64,000 nucleotides of DNA from Desulfosporosinus sp. HMP52 (GCF_000765145.1 NZ_JMGA01000022.1:89576-153575), one strand, 5' to 3'. Counted from the first letter of the stretch, positions 39,946-50,261 are shown. Notes: a model not told the origin generated them from the letters alone. Made by a program: numbers and translations.

Positions 39946-42030
39946 ATGGCAGAGTGGGCGACACTGAAACTAGATCAAGGTCTGCGAAGCAGAATTTCCA
40001 TTGAAAGTACGGTTCTTCCCATGTTATTAGGGGGGGTGTTGGCTCGAGGAAGCATTTTTGAGTTATACCCCTTCGGGGTCGCTTTTGGGGCAGCATTGAT
40101 ACTTAGAGGGGAGAAAGGATTTCCGTTTGGTATACTTGGCATTTTAATTGGTATGGTATCATTAAATGACATATCCTTCGTCTTAAAAAGTGTAGCTGTT
40201 TTAGCCTCCTTGATGGTTATTTTACCTTTAATGCGGAAGAAAAATCATGAAGGGGCTTATTTGGTTATAGCAACAAGCGTTATGACAGCCTTAGTCTCAT
40301 TTCTTACAATTACCTTTACAGATCCTGATCCTTATGCCTTTTTGATAGTTGCGCTACAGGGAATGATTGTAGGAGGATGCTCAATTATTTTTTGGTTTGC
40401 TTTATGTCATAAAGAAGTAATCTGGAAGGGCGAGTTTCAAAACGAACAAGGTATTGCTTGGCTTTTTATTCTAATTGGTGTAATCAGTGGTCTCCAAGGG
40501 GTTCAGGTCATGGGAGTTAATTTTGCTATTGTCTTATTGAGCTTTTTCACTTTATTTGTTTCAGAACGTTATGGGGCCGGAACTGCGGCAGGTGTGGGAG
40601 CACTCCTCGGTTTTATGCCCCAATTGTCTATAAGTACTCAGAATCTGATTGATGCGGGAATATATGGTTTGGCAGGATTTTGTACCGGAGCCTTCCGGCG
40701 ATTCGGCAAACTGGGAATAGGGACGGCCTTTATAGCGGTTATGCTGATGCTTACTATTTTCCTGCGTCAGGAGGCAATCTATTCTCAGCTTATTTCTTCA
40801 ACGGTAGGCCTGTTTCTCTTTTTGATTTGGCCGGGAGCAACACCGGAAAAGAATTTTTTAAAGCCTAAAGTTATACCGGAAGTTGAGACAACAGTTTCTA
40901 AAGTTAAGGCTTTGTCGGAGATCTTTGATCAGATTGCCATGAGTTATCAGGCTGCAGAAGCGGAGTCTTTTGAGATGCGTCCGGAGGTTCCGGAATTAAT
41001 GAATGTCCTGGTTGAGCGGGTATGCCATTCCTGTCCGACAATGGATGTTTGTTGGAATCGAGAGTTTTACAAAACATACCATATCTTTTTCGAGCTTTTT
41101 GGCCTGGTAGAAAAGGAAACAGATGTAAAATTGCAATCCTTACCAATTGAGTGGAAACGACACTGCGGACGATTAAAAGAAATGTTGTTGGGAGTTCAGT
41201 TTATTATTGAGCAAGAAAGAAGCCAAGAAACATGGCGACGCCGCTTGATAGGCAATCAAGAGGCATTGTCCAGGCAATTTCTCAACGTTTCACAAGTTAT
41301 CGGAAATTTGGCGAAAGAGCTGCACACACAACATAACTGGGAAGTAGTAAAACCATCAAATTTAGCACGCCGGCGTCGCTTCTTTCTAGATGTAGGGATA
41401 ACCACATTTGCTAAAACCGGAAACGGAATGAGTGGAGATAATTATGGTTCAATTGCCTTCTCATCAAAAGAACACGCCTTTGTTCTGAGTGATGGGATGG
41501 GTGTGGGGGAAAATGCTGCGAAGATGAGTGCAACAGCCTTAACCCTTCTAGAGCAGCTGTTAACAACAGGTTTTAAGCCTGAGGGTGCTATTCAAGCACT
41601 TAATTCCATTTTAGTATTGCGATCGCCTGAAGAAAGCTTTGTAACAATCGATATGGCCATCCTTGATTTAGAATCTACCGGGTTGAAGTTAATAAAAGTA
41701 GGGGCATCACCCTCCTATTTGATTGGACAAGATGGAGTTAAGAAAATCGAATCATCAAGCCTTCCGGCAGGTATTTTAAACCAGATTGATACTCCCGTTA
41801 TTGAAATGGATATGCAGAGTGGGGAAGCGCTTATTTTGTTAACCGATGGCGTGCAAGATGTTATAAAGGAAGGGGGGGACTGGATTATGGAGTTTTTGGA
41901 GAAGACCCCCTTAGATAAATCTCAGGAAATGGCGGATCTTATTGGTCAGGAAGCTCGCAGAATAAGCGGGGGGGATTTGGATGATGATGGGATAGTCATG
42001 GTCATTCGAAAAAACTTTTGGAGTACCTGA
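39946..42030 (+). CDS. spoIIE: Stage II sporulation protein E (SpoIIAA-P phosphatase)
   Basis: A membrane PP2C phosphatase of 694 residues that dephosphorylates SpoIIAA and so starts sigma-F activity in the forespore; it also binds FtsZ in Bacillus. The N-terminal 300 residues hold about ten hydrophobic segments. A middle region contains VERVCHSCPTMDVCW near residue 360. The C-terminal PP2C domain (about 490-690) has FVLSDGMGVGENAAKMSATA, ILLTDGVQD and DLDDDGIVMVIR with its metal-binding aspartates. It is shorter than the Bacillus protein (827 residues) but the order of domains is the same. RBS AAGAGGTGA. Confidence 0.95.
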   Translation: MAEWATLKLDQGLRSRISIESTVLPMLLGGVLARGSIFELYPFGVAFGAALILRGEKGFPFGILGILIGMVSLNDISFVLKSVAVLASLMVILPLMRKKNHEGAYLVIATSVMTALVSFLTITFTDPDPYAFLIVALQGMIVGGCSIIFWFALCHKEVIWKGEFQNEQGIAWLFILIGVISGLQGVQVMGVNFAIVLLSFFTLFVSERYGAGTAAGVGALLGFMPQLSISTQNLIDAGIYGLAGFCTGAFRRFGKLGIGTAFIAVMLMLTIFLRQEAIYSQLISSTVGLFLFLIWPGATPEKNFLKPKVIPEVETTVSKVKALSEIFDQIAMSYQAAEAESFEMRPEVPELMNVLVERVCHSCPTMDVCWNREFYKTYHIFFELFGLVEKETDVKLQSLPIEWKRHCGRLKEMLLGVQFIIEQERSQETWRRRLIGNQEALSRQFLNVSQVIGNLAKELHTQHNWEVVKPSNLARRRRFFLDVGITTFAKTGNGMSGDNYGSIAFSSKEHAFVLSDGMGVGENAAKMSATALTLLEQLLTTGFKPEGAIQALNSILVLRSPEESFVTIDMAILDLESTGLKLIKVGASPSYLIGQDGVKKIESSSLPAGILNQIDTPVIEMDMQSGEALILLTDGVQDVIKEGGDWIMEFLEKTPLDKSQEMADLIGQEARRISGGDLDDDGIVMVIRKNFWST

Positions 42031-42175
42031 TATTTTTGATGTGGAAAACCTGCCTAAAAGATTAAAGTAAAAGCAGGATATCAGAAATGCGTGTCGAATC
42101 AAACTATTGTGTCTATTTCAAGACCGCCCGGCACCCAGAATCAGAAATAATTGTTGGGAAAATTTTAACTCTACG

Positions 42176-42205
42176 ATGTATTTTTCACTTAAAATAAAAA
42201 TACAT
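42176..42205. promoter_or_regulatory. Perfect inverted repeat upstream of fhs, possible operator
   Basis: ATGTATTTTT, 10 bases, AAAAATACAT: ten perfect arms, AT-rich, about 145 bases before fhs. The lack of a T run and of G-C pairs argues against a terminator; an operator for a dimeric repressor is more plausible. The rest of 42031-42349 holds an unused AGGAGG at 42235-42240 followed by a 8-codon frame from TTG 42251 (possible leader peptide) and nothing else that I recognise. Confidence 0.4.
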
Positions 42206-42349
42206 TTTGTGGAATATACTAATTCTTATTGATTAGGAGGCTGCGAAGGGATTGACTATTTTTAGATACTACTGTTAACTGAGGTGCGGGAAAGCTTTCC
42301 ATATTATTTAGGGAAAGTAGAAATTCATTATAAGGGAGCGGATTTAAAA

Positions 42350-44110
42350 ATGGCTTGGGATGCAACAAAACTTAAAGACTGGCAGATTGCCGAAGAGGCC
42401 GAGAAAAACATGCCTACCGTGGAAGAATTGATCGAAAAACTATCCCTCAGGAAAGAGGAAATAATTCCATATGGAAAAACCCCTAAAGTTGACTTTCTGA
42501 AAATGATGGAGCGCCTTGGAGATAAACCTGATGGCAAATATATTGAAGTAACAGCAATTACTCCAACACCACTCGGTGAGGGAAAAACTACAACGACCCT
42601 GGGGCTTATTGAAGGACTGGCTAAGAGAGGCAAGAATGTTGGTGGCGCAGTACGTCAACCCTCCGGCGGTCCAACCATGAATATTAAGGGGACTGCTGCA
42701 GGTGGTGGCAACGCCCTCTTAATTCCAATGACTGAGTTTTCTTTAGGACTCACAGGAGATATTAATGACATCATGAACGCCCATAATCTTTGTATGGTCG
42801 CCCTAAACGCTCGGATGCAGCATGAGGCTAACTATACAGATGAAGAACTAGCTAAAAGAGGCTTGAAGCGTTTGGACATAGACCCTAAAAATGTTGAAAT
42901 GGGCTGGGTTATCGATTATGCAGCTCAAGGACTAAGAAATATTATTATTGGTATTGGCGGTAAAAAAGATGGTTTCCAAATGCAATCTAAATTTGGGATT
43001 GCTGTTGGATCAGAGTTAATGGCCATTTTGGCTGTCGCTAAAGACCTTCCGGATCTCAGAGAGCGGATTGGCAAGATCGTAGTTGCTTATAATAAAACTG
43101 GTCAACCTGTAACTGCTGCAGATTTAGAAGTTGACGGTGCTATGACTGCTTGGATGCGGAACACCATTAATCCAACTATTTGTTACACTGCTGAAGGTCA
43201 ACCGGTTATGGTTCATGCCGGGCCTTTTGCTAATATTGCAATCGGGCAATCATCCATTATTGCGGACCGGGTTGGTCTGAAAATGTTTGATTATCATGTT
43301 ACTGAAAGCGGCTTCGCTGCCGACATTGGATTTGAGAAGTTCTGGAACGTTAAAGCCCGACTGGGCGGCTTAAAGCCAAATGTTTCTGTTCTCGTAGCAA
43401 CAATTCGGGCGCTTAAAATGCATGGCGGCGGACCCGCAGTGGTACCGGGTCGTCCATTACCTGATGAGTACACCAAGGAAAATCTTGAACTGGTTGAAAA
43501 GGGATGTGCGAATCTATTACATCACCTAGAAATCATTAAGAAATCCGGGATTGTACCTGTTGTTTGCATTAATGGGTTCTATACAGATACTCAAGCTGAA
43601 ATCGATTTAATCAAGAAGATAGTTGGAGCTGCGGGTGCTCGTTGTGCCCACTCAGATCACTGGCTCAATGGCGGCGATGGCGCTTTAGAATTAGCGGATG
43701 CAGTTATGGATGCCTGCGAAGAAGAGTCCAATTTCAAATGCCTATATCCGCTGGAAATGCCCCTTCGTCAACGTGTTGAGCTTATTGCTAAGGAAGTTTA
43801 CGGTGCAGATGGTGTGGATTGGTCACCTGAGGCTGAAGCTAAGGCTAAGAGATTTGAAGCAGATCCCTATTATGCTGATTTCTCAACTATGATGGTAAAA
43901 ACTCATTTAAGTTTATCTCATGATCCTGCACTGAAAGGTGTTCCTAAAGGTTGGAGACTGCCTATCCGTGATGTATTAGTTTACGGAGGAGCAAAATTCC
44001 TTTGCCCAATGGCAGGTGCAATTAGTTTAATGCCAGGAACAAGCTCAGACCCAGCTTACCGAAGAATTGATGTAGATACAAAGACTGGTAAGGTAAGTGG
44101 ATTGTTCTAA
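42350..44110 (+). CDS. fhs: Formate-tetrahydrofolate ligase (divergent form)
   Basis: ATP-dependent ligase that makes 10-formyl-THF from formate, the entry to the methyl branch of the Wood-Ljungdahl pathway and to purine synthesis; 586 residues. The P-loop is [16 protein letters not shown] (residues 71-86). [34 protein letters not shown], and the end part with GALELAD are typical. It differs from the usual clostridial enzyme: [20 protein letters not shown] replaces the REPSLGPVFGIKGGAAGGG type, and the protein is about 30 residues longer. I choose ATG 42350 after AAGGGAGCGG; an upstream in-frame GTG at 42284 is unlikely. It is monocistronic. Confidence 0.93.
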   Translation: MAWDATKLKDWQIAEEAEKNMPTVEELIEKLSLRKEEIIPYGKTPKVDFLKMMERLGDKPDGKYIEVTAITPTPLGEGKTTTTLGLIEGLAKRGKNVGGAVRQPSGGPTMNIKGTAAGGGNALLIPMTEFSLGLTGDINDIMNAHNLCMVALNARMQHEANYTDEELAKRGLKRLDIDPKNVEMGWVIDYAAQGLRNIIIGIGGKKDGFQMQSKFGIAVGSELMAILAVAKDLPDLRERIGKIVVAYNKTGQPVTAADLEVDGAMTAWMRNTINPTICYTAEGQPVMVHAGPFANIAIGQSSIIADRVGLKMFDYHVTESGFAADIGFEKFWNVKARLGGLKPNVSVLVATIRALKMHGGGPAVVPGRPLPDEYTKENLELVEKGCANLLHHLEIIKKSGIVPVVCINGFYTDTQAEIDLIKKIVGAAGARCAHSDHWLNGGDGALELADAVMDACEEESNFKCLYPLEMPLRQRVELIAKEVYGADGVDWSPEAEAKAKRFEADPYYADFSTMMVKTHLSLSHDPALKGVPKGWRLPIRDVLVYGGAKFLCPMAGAISLMPGTSSDPAYRRIDVDTKTGKVSGLF

Positions 44111-44136
44111 AAGTATGGTCTTGTTTGAAAGAATTG

Positions 44137-44165
44137 AGCCCTGAGAAATCAGGGCTTTTTCTATT
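44137..44165 (+). terminator. Terminator of fhs
   Basis: AGCCCTGA-GAAA-TCAGGGCT followed by TTTTCTATTT. Confidence 0.92.
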
Positions 44166-44311
44166 TGTTGAACGGGTAATTGCATATGTCCATAGAATTT
44201 ATGGGCAAAGAGTGTTTGTTTTTAAAGAAAGTGTTAAACTAGTTTAAGAAGATAAGTTATAAAGTATTTTTTCAGTGGAAAGATATAAGTATTGAACAAA
44301 GGAGACGCAAG

Positions 44312-45766
44312 ATGTACGAGCATTTGCGCAAATACATACTGCCTCAATTAATTCCTCCGCAAACTAAAGTTATGGTTGCAGTATCCGGCGGGCCGGATTC
44401 TATGGCTTTAAGTCATATCCTTTGGAGATATGTACAGGAGGAACCGGGCAGAGGAATATCTCTTGTATTAACCCACGTACATCATGGGGTTCGAAAAGAG
44501 TCTGATGATGAAGCGGTCTTGGTTCAACAAATGGCTGACAAGTGGAGGCTTCCCTGCCTTATTCATCGGTTTGATTCAAAGCAATATGCCAAAGAGGTTG
44601 GAAAATCGTTCCAGGAAGCCGCCCGAGAGTGGAGATATGCCCGGTGGAAAGCAGACATGGAGGAATATAAATGCTCTCTATTGGCTACGGCTCATCACCT
44701 AGGAGATCAAGCTGAGACGATTCTATATCGTCTGCTTAGAGGAAGTGGAACGGCAGGATTAGCTGGAATGTACCCTGCCAAGGACTCAATTATTCGCCCT
44801 CTGCTTACCTTTTCCAAAGCAAGTGTTTTAGAATATTGTGCTAGAGAAGCAGTCCCTTATGCCCTTGATCATTCAAATGAAGAGCCGGTATACGTAAGGA
44901 ATCGTATCCGCCTAGAGTTATTGCCGGAATTAGAGAGAAGCTACAATTCCCGCATTCAGGAGATTTTAGGGCGTACTGGAGAGCTCTTGCGTTGGGATGA
45001 AGAGTATTTAACGACACAAGTGGAGGCTGCTTGGCTTCGTTACCACAGAGAAGATCTTAAAGGAACCACTTGTCTTACTTTAGATGTATTTAAAGAACCA
45101 GCCGCCATACTTTCTCGCTTATTGCGAAAGGCAGCGATGCAAGTCACCCAGGAGCCTCGAGGAATAGGTTTTTCCTATATTAATAAGATTATATCTTCTC
45201 AGGGAAGGATCGGTTGGATGCAGGATTTACCGGGCTTGAGAGTTGAGATTACAAATGGAGGATTGATATTTAGTCCTCCGCAGCCCAATAAAGTGCGATT
45301 ATATAGGGGCGTTGACAAGGAAGATGTCCCGCCGGGGATAGACATAGTGACCCCGTTATTCTTGGAAAAGTGGACAGAAATCCCCGAACTTGACATTGCC
45401 ATTGGCTTTCTAGGAGAGGAGGATCTTACCTCGTTAAACACCGAGGCAGGACTTGAATATCAGATGGCAGTCTTTAGCCGTGACCGCTTAACACCTGTGG
45501 CAGAGTCGTTGGTGTGCCGCTATCGGAGAGAAGGGGACAAGATGTGGACTCGAGGTGTTGGGCATAAGCCGCTTAAAAAGGTTTTTCAGGAGGCTAAGAT
45601 AGGGGAGAAAGAGAGGAGCAAAATACCTTTAGTTGCTCTTGGAAACGAGGTGCTATGGATCCCGGGAGTTCGGCAAAGTGGGCTATATCATTTCGGTTAT
45701 AGTGGAGAAAAAATCTATTGTATTCTTGTACCACGAAGGGATGTTAGCAATTTGAATTCATTGTAA
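44312..45766 (+). CDS. tilS: tRNA(Ile)-lysidine synthetase
   Basis: Modifies C34 of tRNA-Ile(CAU) to lysidine so that it reads AUA; 484 residues. The N-type PP-loop ATPase motif is VAVSGGPDSMAL (near residue 26). HHGVRKESDDEA, ATAHHLGDQAETILYRLLRGSG and VRNRIRLELLPEL are conserved, and the C-terminal TilS domain ends with VPLVALGNEVLWIPG-like PLVALGNEVLWIPGVRQS. In Bacillus hprT lies between tilS and ftsH; it is missing here. The stop overlaps the -35 of the ftsH promoter. Confidence 0.94.
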   Translation: MYEHLRKYILPQLIPPQTKVMVAVSGGPDSMALSHILWRYVQEEPGRGISLVLTHVHHGVRKESDDEAVLVQQMADKWRLPCLIHRFDSKQYAKEVGKSFQEAAREWRYARWKADMEEYKCSLLATAHHLGDQAETILYRLLRGSGTAGLAGMYPAKDSIIRPLLTFSKASVLEYCAREAVPYALDHSNEEPVYVRNRIRLELLPELERSYNSRIQEILGRTGELLRWDEEYLTTQVEAAWLRYHREDLKGTTCLTLDVFKEPAAILSRLLRKAAMQVTQEPRGIGFSYINKIISSQGRIGWMQDLPGLRVEITNGGLIFSPPQPNKVRLYRGVDKEDVPPGIDIVTPLFLEKWTEIPELDIAIGFLGEEDLTSLNTEAGLEYQMAVFSRDRLTPVAESLVCRYRREGDKMWTRGVGHKPLKKVFQEAKIGEKERSKIPLVALGNEVLWIPGVRQSGLYHFGYSGEKIYCILVPRRDVSNLNSL

Positions 45767-45789
45767 AAACTGATACTGCATGGTATAAT
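45761..45789 (+). promoter_or_regulatory. Sigma-A promoter of ftsH (extended -10)
   Basis: TTGTAA at 45761-45766 (the last tilS codons), 17 bases, TATAAT at 45784-45789 with TGG before it giving an extended -10. It is 55 bases ahead of the ftsH start. Confidence 0.65.
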
Positions 45790-45843
45790 ATGAAGAATTG
45801 CTTCTTAGTGAAGTAGCTTCTTAACTAGAGAGGAGGACCATAT

Positions 45844-47763
45844 TTGAAGGTCTTAAAGAATGCGGCAATTTATATACTTATAATTCTCATGGCAATAGTC
45901 TTAATAAAGTGGTCGACCCCTCCTGTTAATAAAGAGGTAGGTCTGGATTATAACGCTTTCAAAAAGGCGGTTGTAGAGAATCAGGTTAAAAGTGTGGTGG
46001 CTGTTGTTGACAACAATTCCACTAAGTATACCGTTACTATGAAAGACGAGAAAAAACATGAGGTTATCGGACTTGCCTCTGACCCGCAGCTTGTAGCAGA
46101 TTTATATGCTCACGGTCTTCCACTGGTTGTGGAATCACCGCCTAAGTCTCCTTGGTGGATGGGTCTTTTAACTACCATGTTGCCCATCATTGTTATTGTA
46201 GGTTTGTTTTTCTTTATGATGCAGCAAAGTCAAGGCGGCGGCAACCGAGTGATGCAGTTTGGGAAGAGTAAAGCCCGCTTGGTTAGCGAAGATAAGAAAA
46301 AGGTGACATTTGCAGATGTAGCCGGTGCCGACGAAGTCAAAGAAGAGCTTCAAGAAGTTGTTGAGTTCTTAAAATCTCCGAAGAAGTTTCATGAGTTGGG
46401 TGCTAAGATTCCAACAGGTGTTCTGCTGTTCGGACCTCCAGGAACAGGTAAAACCTTACTCGCACGAGCGGTCTCCGGAGAAGCCGGGGTGCCATTCTTT
46501 AGCATAAGTGGTTCAGACTTTGTTGAAATGTTTGTTGGAGTCGGGGCCTCTCGAGTTCGAGATTTATTTGAACAAGCCAAGAAGAATGCTCCTTGTATCG
46601 TTTTTATTGATGAAATTGATGCGGTTGGCCGACAACGGGGAGCTGGTTTAGGTGGAGGACATGATGAGAGGGAGCAGACTCTGAATCAACTTCTTGTAGA
46701 AATGGATGGTTTTAACGGTAATGATGGAGTTATTATCATTGCTGCTACAAATAGGGCGGATGTTCTTGACCCAGCATTATTGCGACCCGGTCGTTTTGAT
46801 CGGCAAGTGATTGTTGATGTTCCGGATGTTAAAGGCCGAGAGGAGATCCTCAGAGTTCATGCTAAGGATAAACCACTGACAAAAGACGTTGATCTAGAGG
46901 TTATTGCTCGTCAAACTTCTGGATTTACTGGTGCTGATTTATCGAATCTCTTAAATGAAGCTGCTCTACTCTCAGCGCGGCGGAATGAAACTCAGATAAA
47001 ACAACAGGCAGTAGAAGACTCGATTGAGCGAGTAATTGCTGGACCGGAGAAGAAAAGCAGAGTAATTAGTCCTTTTGAGAGGAAGCTGGTTTCTTATCAT
47101 GAAGCCGGGCATGCACTATTGGGAGAACTACTCACTCATACAGATCCTTTACACAAGGTCTCCATTATTCCGCGGGGGAGAGCTGGGGGCTATACGCTTC
47201 TTCTGCCAAAGGAAGATCGGAATTATATGACCAAGTCACAACTGCTTGATCAAGTGGTAATGCTGCTTGGTGGGCGTGTGTCAGAAGCAATAGTACTTCA
47301 TGAAATCAGCACAGGTGCCTCAAATGACTTGGAGCGTGCCACGGGAATAGTACGCAAAATGATTACTGAATTAGGGATGTCCGAGGAATTAGGTCCACTT
47401 ACTTTTGGTCATAAAGAAGAACAAGTCTTCTTAGGCAGAGATATTTCTCGTGATCGAAGTTACAGTGATGCTGTTGCATACTCCATTGACAAAGAGGCCA
47501 GACGTATTATTGATAGCTGCTATCAGAAGGCTCAAGATCTCATTACGCAAAATATTGACAAGTTACATGCCATTGCTCAGGCATTAATGGAAAAAGAAAC
47601 CCTTGATGTCAAAGATTTTGCAGCGTTAATGGAAAAGTTCGATCAAAGGCTTGAGGGCAGTGAAAAAACCCTTGACGGATTAGACGGCCTTGAGATAAAA
47701 GAGAGGCAAGATTCGGAATTGCCAGGTCAAACAATTGAAGATGCGTTTAATAAAATTCAATAG
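45844..47763 (+). CDS. ftsH: ATP-dependent membrane zinc metalloprotease FtsH
   Basis: A hexameric AAA+ protease of 639 residues that degrades membrane and regulatory proteins. Two N-terminal membrane segments (residues 5-22 and about 105-130; [16 protein letters not shown]). AAA module: [14 protein letters not shown] (Walker A), [13 protein letters not shown] (Walker B), [19 protein letters not shown] (second region of homology). Peptidase site: [11 protein letters not shown] with the zinc histidines. Start TTG 45844 with RBS GAGAGGAGGACC. C-terminal 30 residues are acidic. Confidence 0.97.
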   Translation: MKVLKNAAIYILIILMAIVLIKWSTPPVNKEVGLDYNAFKKAVVENQVKSVVAVVDNNSTKYTVTMKDEKKHEVIGLASDPQLVADLYAHGLPLVVESPPKSPWWMGLLTTMLPIIVIVGLFFFMMQQSQGGGNRVMQFGKSKARLVSEDKKKVTFADVAGADEVKEELQEVVEFLKSPKKFHELGAKIPTGVLLFGPPGTGKTLLARAVSGEAGVPFFSISGSDFVEMFVGVGASRVRDLFEQAKKNAPCIVFIDEIDAVGRQRGAGLGGGHDEREQTLNQLLVEMDGFNGNDGVIIIAATNRADVLDPALLRPGRFDRQVIVDVPDVKGREEILRVHAKDKPLTKDVDLEVIARQTSGFTGADLSNLLNEAALLSARRNETQIKQQAVEDSIERVIAGPEKKSRVISPFERKLVSYHEAGHALLGELLTHTDPLHKVSIIPRGRAGGYTLLLPKEDRNYMTKSQLLDQVVMLLGGRVSEAIVLHEISTGASNDLERATGIVRKMITELGMSEELGPLTFGHKEEQVFLGRDISRDRSYSDAVAYSIDKEARRIIDSCYQKAQDLITQNIDKLHAIAQALMEKETLDVKDFAALMEKFDQRLEGSEKTLDGLDGLEIKERQDSELPGQTIEDAFNKIQ

Positions 47764-47798
47764 ACTATAGAAGTTTCAGATTAAGGAGAGGACGTAGG

Positions 47799-48248
47799 AT
47801 GGAACGCACATTTATTATGCTTAAACCAGATGCAGTTCAGAGGGGATTAGTGGGAGAGGTCATTAGTCGATTTGAAAAAAAGGGCTTTAAGCTCGCAGGT
47901 ATGAAGCTTATTCAGGTGCACCGGGACTTGGCGGAAGAACATTATGTAGAGCATAGGGGCAAAGGGTTCTTTGAGCCTACTGTTGATTACATCATGTCTT
48001 CTCCTGTAGTGGCGATGGTTTGGGAAGGCAAGAATGCTGTTGCCTTAGCTCGTGAGCTGATGGGAGCGACAAACCCGGCAAGTTCTAATCCTGGCTCTAT
48101 TAGAGGCATGTATGGGATGGATATCAGCAGAAATGTTATACATGGGTCCGACTCTCTCGCTAGTGCTGAACGGGAGATTGCTCTTTACTTCAAACCAGAG
48201 GAACTTATAGACTATAAAAAAGCCGGCGAAGAATGGCTGAGTGAATAA
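47799..48248 (+). CDS. ndk: Nucleoside diphosphate kinase
   Basis: Keeps NTP pools balanced by phosphate transfer; 149 residues, complete. Start [15 protein letters not shown]; the phospho-histidine lies in [28 protein letters not shown] gives the nucleotide loop. It is 35 bases after ftsH, likely one transcript, and ends at a terminator. Confidence 0.97.
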   Translation: MERTFIMLKPDAVQRGLVGEVISRFEKKGFKLAGMKLIQVHRDLAEEHYVEHRGKGFFEPTVDYIMSSPVVAMVWEGKNAVALARELMGATNPASSNPGSIRGMYGMDISRNVIHGSDSLASAEREIALYFKPEELIDYKKAGEEWLSE

Positions 48249-48249
48249 A

Positions 48250-48279
48250 GAAGGGACGCCCGCAGGGGTGTCCTTTTTT
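48250..48279 (+). terminator. Terminator of ftsH-ndk
   Basis: AGGGACGCCC-GCAG-GGGTGTCCT with one wobble, then TTTTTC. Confidence 0.85.
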
Positions 48280-48310
48280 CAAGTAGCAGTGGCAAATGGA
48301 GGTGTAATGA

Positions 48311-49021
48311 ATGCGCTTAGATAAAAAGGAACGGTCTCTCCTGGGCTTATCTACAATTCTCCTTGGATTTCTCTTTGTGCTTCTGATTAAAGCTCAGGGA
48401 GTAGCGGGCAATCAGGTGACATTTCAGGAAAATGCTGTTCCCAGTCTGATCAAAACTGAACAAGAGAACCAACAACTCTCGTTAGAGAATGCCAAGATCC
48501 AAGAGGAGTTAGTCAAATATGCCCAAGGCCAAAGTGCCTCGTCTTTATTAAATCAGCAGGTTCAAGAGGCGATGATGAATGCCGGCTTAATAGAACTTGC
48601 AGGGCCGGGTGTGCAAATTACACTAGATGACTCGACGCGTGTAGCTACCGGGGACGAAGATCAGAATAAGTATTATATTCATGAGGAATATATTCGCGAA
48701 ATCTTAAATGCTCTTTGGAATGGCGGAGCGGAAGCTGTGGCTATTAATGGACAGCGTGTGACTACCCATACAGAGGTCTTCTGCGGAGGATCGTTTATTC
48801 AAATTAATGGCACACGACAAATGCCTCCTTATGTAATTGGGGCAATAGGTGATTCTCATAATCTGTCTGCGGCTTTGAAGTTTTATGGTTGGGATAGACT
48901 GGGGGAATTTCAGGAGCAGTATGGAATAACTCGAAAGCTCGAAGTATTAGACAACATTGTGACTCCGGCTGGCAAACTAAAAGAATATCGTTATGCTGAA
49001 CCTGTCAAGGAGGGAACATAA
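48311..49021 (+). CDS. DUF881 protein, first of a tandem pair
   Basis: A 236-residue single-pass membrane protein. The transmembrane segment is at about residues 9-27 (LLGLSTILLGFLFVLLI), then a coiled coil (residues 45-80; IKTEQENQQLSLENAKIQEEL in part) and the DUF881 domain (about 90-230; GLIELAGPGVQITLDDS, ILNALWNGGAEAVAINGQRV, PPYVIGAIGD). DUF881 proteins sit close to division or wall genes in many Firmicutes and Actinobacteria; the function is unknown. The TAATG junction with the next gene couples the pair. RBS GGAGGTGTAATGA. Confidence 0.86.
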   Translation: MRLDKKERSLLGLSTILLGFLFVLLIKAQGVAGNQVTFQENAVPSLIKTEQENQQLSLENAKIQEELVKYAQGQSASSLLNQQVQEAMMNAGLIELAGPGVQITLDDSTRVATGDEDQNKYYIHEEYIREILNALWNGGAEAVAINGQRVTTHTEVFCGGSFIQINGTRQMPPYVIGAIGDSHNLSAALKFYGWDRLGEFQEQYGITRKLEVLDNIVTPAGKLKEYRYAEPVKEGT

Positions 49022-49731
49022 TGCAGCGTTGGAAAAGAACTTTAGCTTTACCTGTTACTATGGTGGCAATTGCTTTAGGCTTTTTAATTGCTCTTCAGGC
49101 CCAAACACAAAAGAATGTATCCGCCGCTGAACAAATTAGCGAGCAACGTATGAGCCAAATGAAGGCAGTTCTTACTAATTCACAAGAGCAAAATGCTCAG
49201 CTCCAAAAAGAACATCAAGAGTTATCTGCAAGGTTGGATATAGCGCGTAAACAGGTGGGAACAGATCCACAACTTCTGGTACATTTAAAACAACTCCAAA
49301 TGCTTGATGGTACACAGTCAGTTGAAGGTCCGGGAATTCTGATCAGTATCGATGACCGTAGTAATAAAGTTGCTTTTCCCCTTAACACCAATGATATTGC
49401 AACTATGATCAATATTTTGAAGTTAGCCGGAGCGGAAGCAATTAGTATTAATGATCAACGAGTCGTTGGTTCCACGGCCATTGTGTTAAGTGGAAATTCA
49501 ACCATCTTAGTTAATCAAGTGCCTGTGAATCGGTCGGAGGGGGTTCCCTACGAATTGAGTGCGATCGGAGATCAAGCCACCCTAATGGATTATTTTTCGG
49601 AACTTGAAGCGGTGGTCCTTAAGCAGAGAGGGATGACGGTCAGTATCTCCAGAAAATCCCTGAGAATCCCATCCTTCAAAGGGTCCTATACATTTAAGCA
49701 AGCTAAACACTTTGATTCTGAGGAGTCTTAG
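49021..49731 (+). CDS. DUF881 protein, second of a tandem pair
   Basis: Also 236 residues with the same design: membrane segment at about residues 8-26 (ALPVTMVAIALGFLIAL), coiled coil (residues 38-80; MKAVLTNSQEQNAQLQKEHQ in part) and a DUF881 domain (SVEGPGILISIDDRS, IATMINILKLAGAEAISINDQRV, VPYELSAIGD). It is a diverged duplicate of the first. Both have one membrane helix, so they may form a heteromeric complex, which is inference. Confidence 0.86.
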   Translation: MQRWKRTLALPVTMVAIALGFLIALQAQTQKNVSAAEQISEQRMSQMKAVLTNSQEQNAQLQKEHQELSARLDIARKQVGTDPQLLVHLKQLQMLDGTQSVEGPGILISIDDRSNKVAFPLNTNDIATMINILKLAGAEAISINDQRVVGSTAIVLSGNSTILVNQVPVNRSEGVPYELSAIGDQATLMDYFSELEAVVLKQRGMTVSISRKSLRIPSFKGSYTFKQAKHFDSEES

Positions 49732-49778
49732 AATCAGATACATGGCGCTCATGAGGGGTGGGGGACAGGTTGTATTCA

Positions 49779-50261
49779 ATGACACGCGTCAATCGTTTAA
49801 TAGACCATAAGGATTTTGAGAGTTATTTACAAAAAAATGCTGAATTAGAGAAAGAGCGCCTTTTTTGTAAACACGGCTTTGAGCATGGACTAAATGTTGC
49901 GCGTATAGCTTATGCTTACCTTTTAGAAAAGGGAGATTTCCATTCCTCCAAAGAATTAATTTATGCTGCGGCATTGCTTCATGATATTGGACGTTGGGTT
50001 GAATATCAGACGGGCGAAGATCATGCTGAGGCCAGTGCTCGTTTGGCCTACCCTCTGCTTGCAGAATGTGATTTTAGTTCAGAGGATATCGGAGTCATTT
50101 TAGAAGGGATTCGCGAACATCGGCTACACCATAATGATGAGTTAAGCCGATTAGGTGAGGCATTAGCCAGAGCCGACGATTGGTCCAGAGATTGTCGATA
50201 TTGTGGAGCTCAAAGTTCATGCTACAAATTTAAGCCTGCGATGAAGCAGATTATGTATTAA
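49779..50261 (+). CDS. HD-domain metal-dependent phosphohydrolase
   Basis: A 160-residue HD-superfamily protein. Metal ligands: HGFEHGLNVARIA, AALLHDIGRW (the HD) and REHRLHH. The C-terminus has three cysteines (DCRYCGAQSSCYKF), possibly a metal or redox site. Substrate unknown; related small HD proteins in Clostridia act on nucleotides or phosphoesters. I choose ATG 49779, 10 bases after GGTGGGGGACAGG; GTG 49758 is an upstream alternative. It is followed by folP after 10 bases. Confidence 0.8.
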   Translation: MTRVNRLIDHKDFESYLQKNAELEKERLFCKHGFEHGLNVARIAYAYLLEKGDFHSSKELIYAAALLHDIGRWVEYQTGEDHAEASARLAYPLLAECDFSSEDIGVILEGIREHRLHHNDELSRLGEALARADDWSRDCRYCGAQSSCYKFKPAMKQIMY

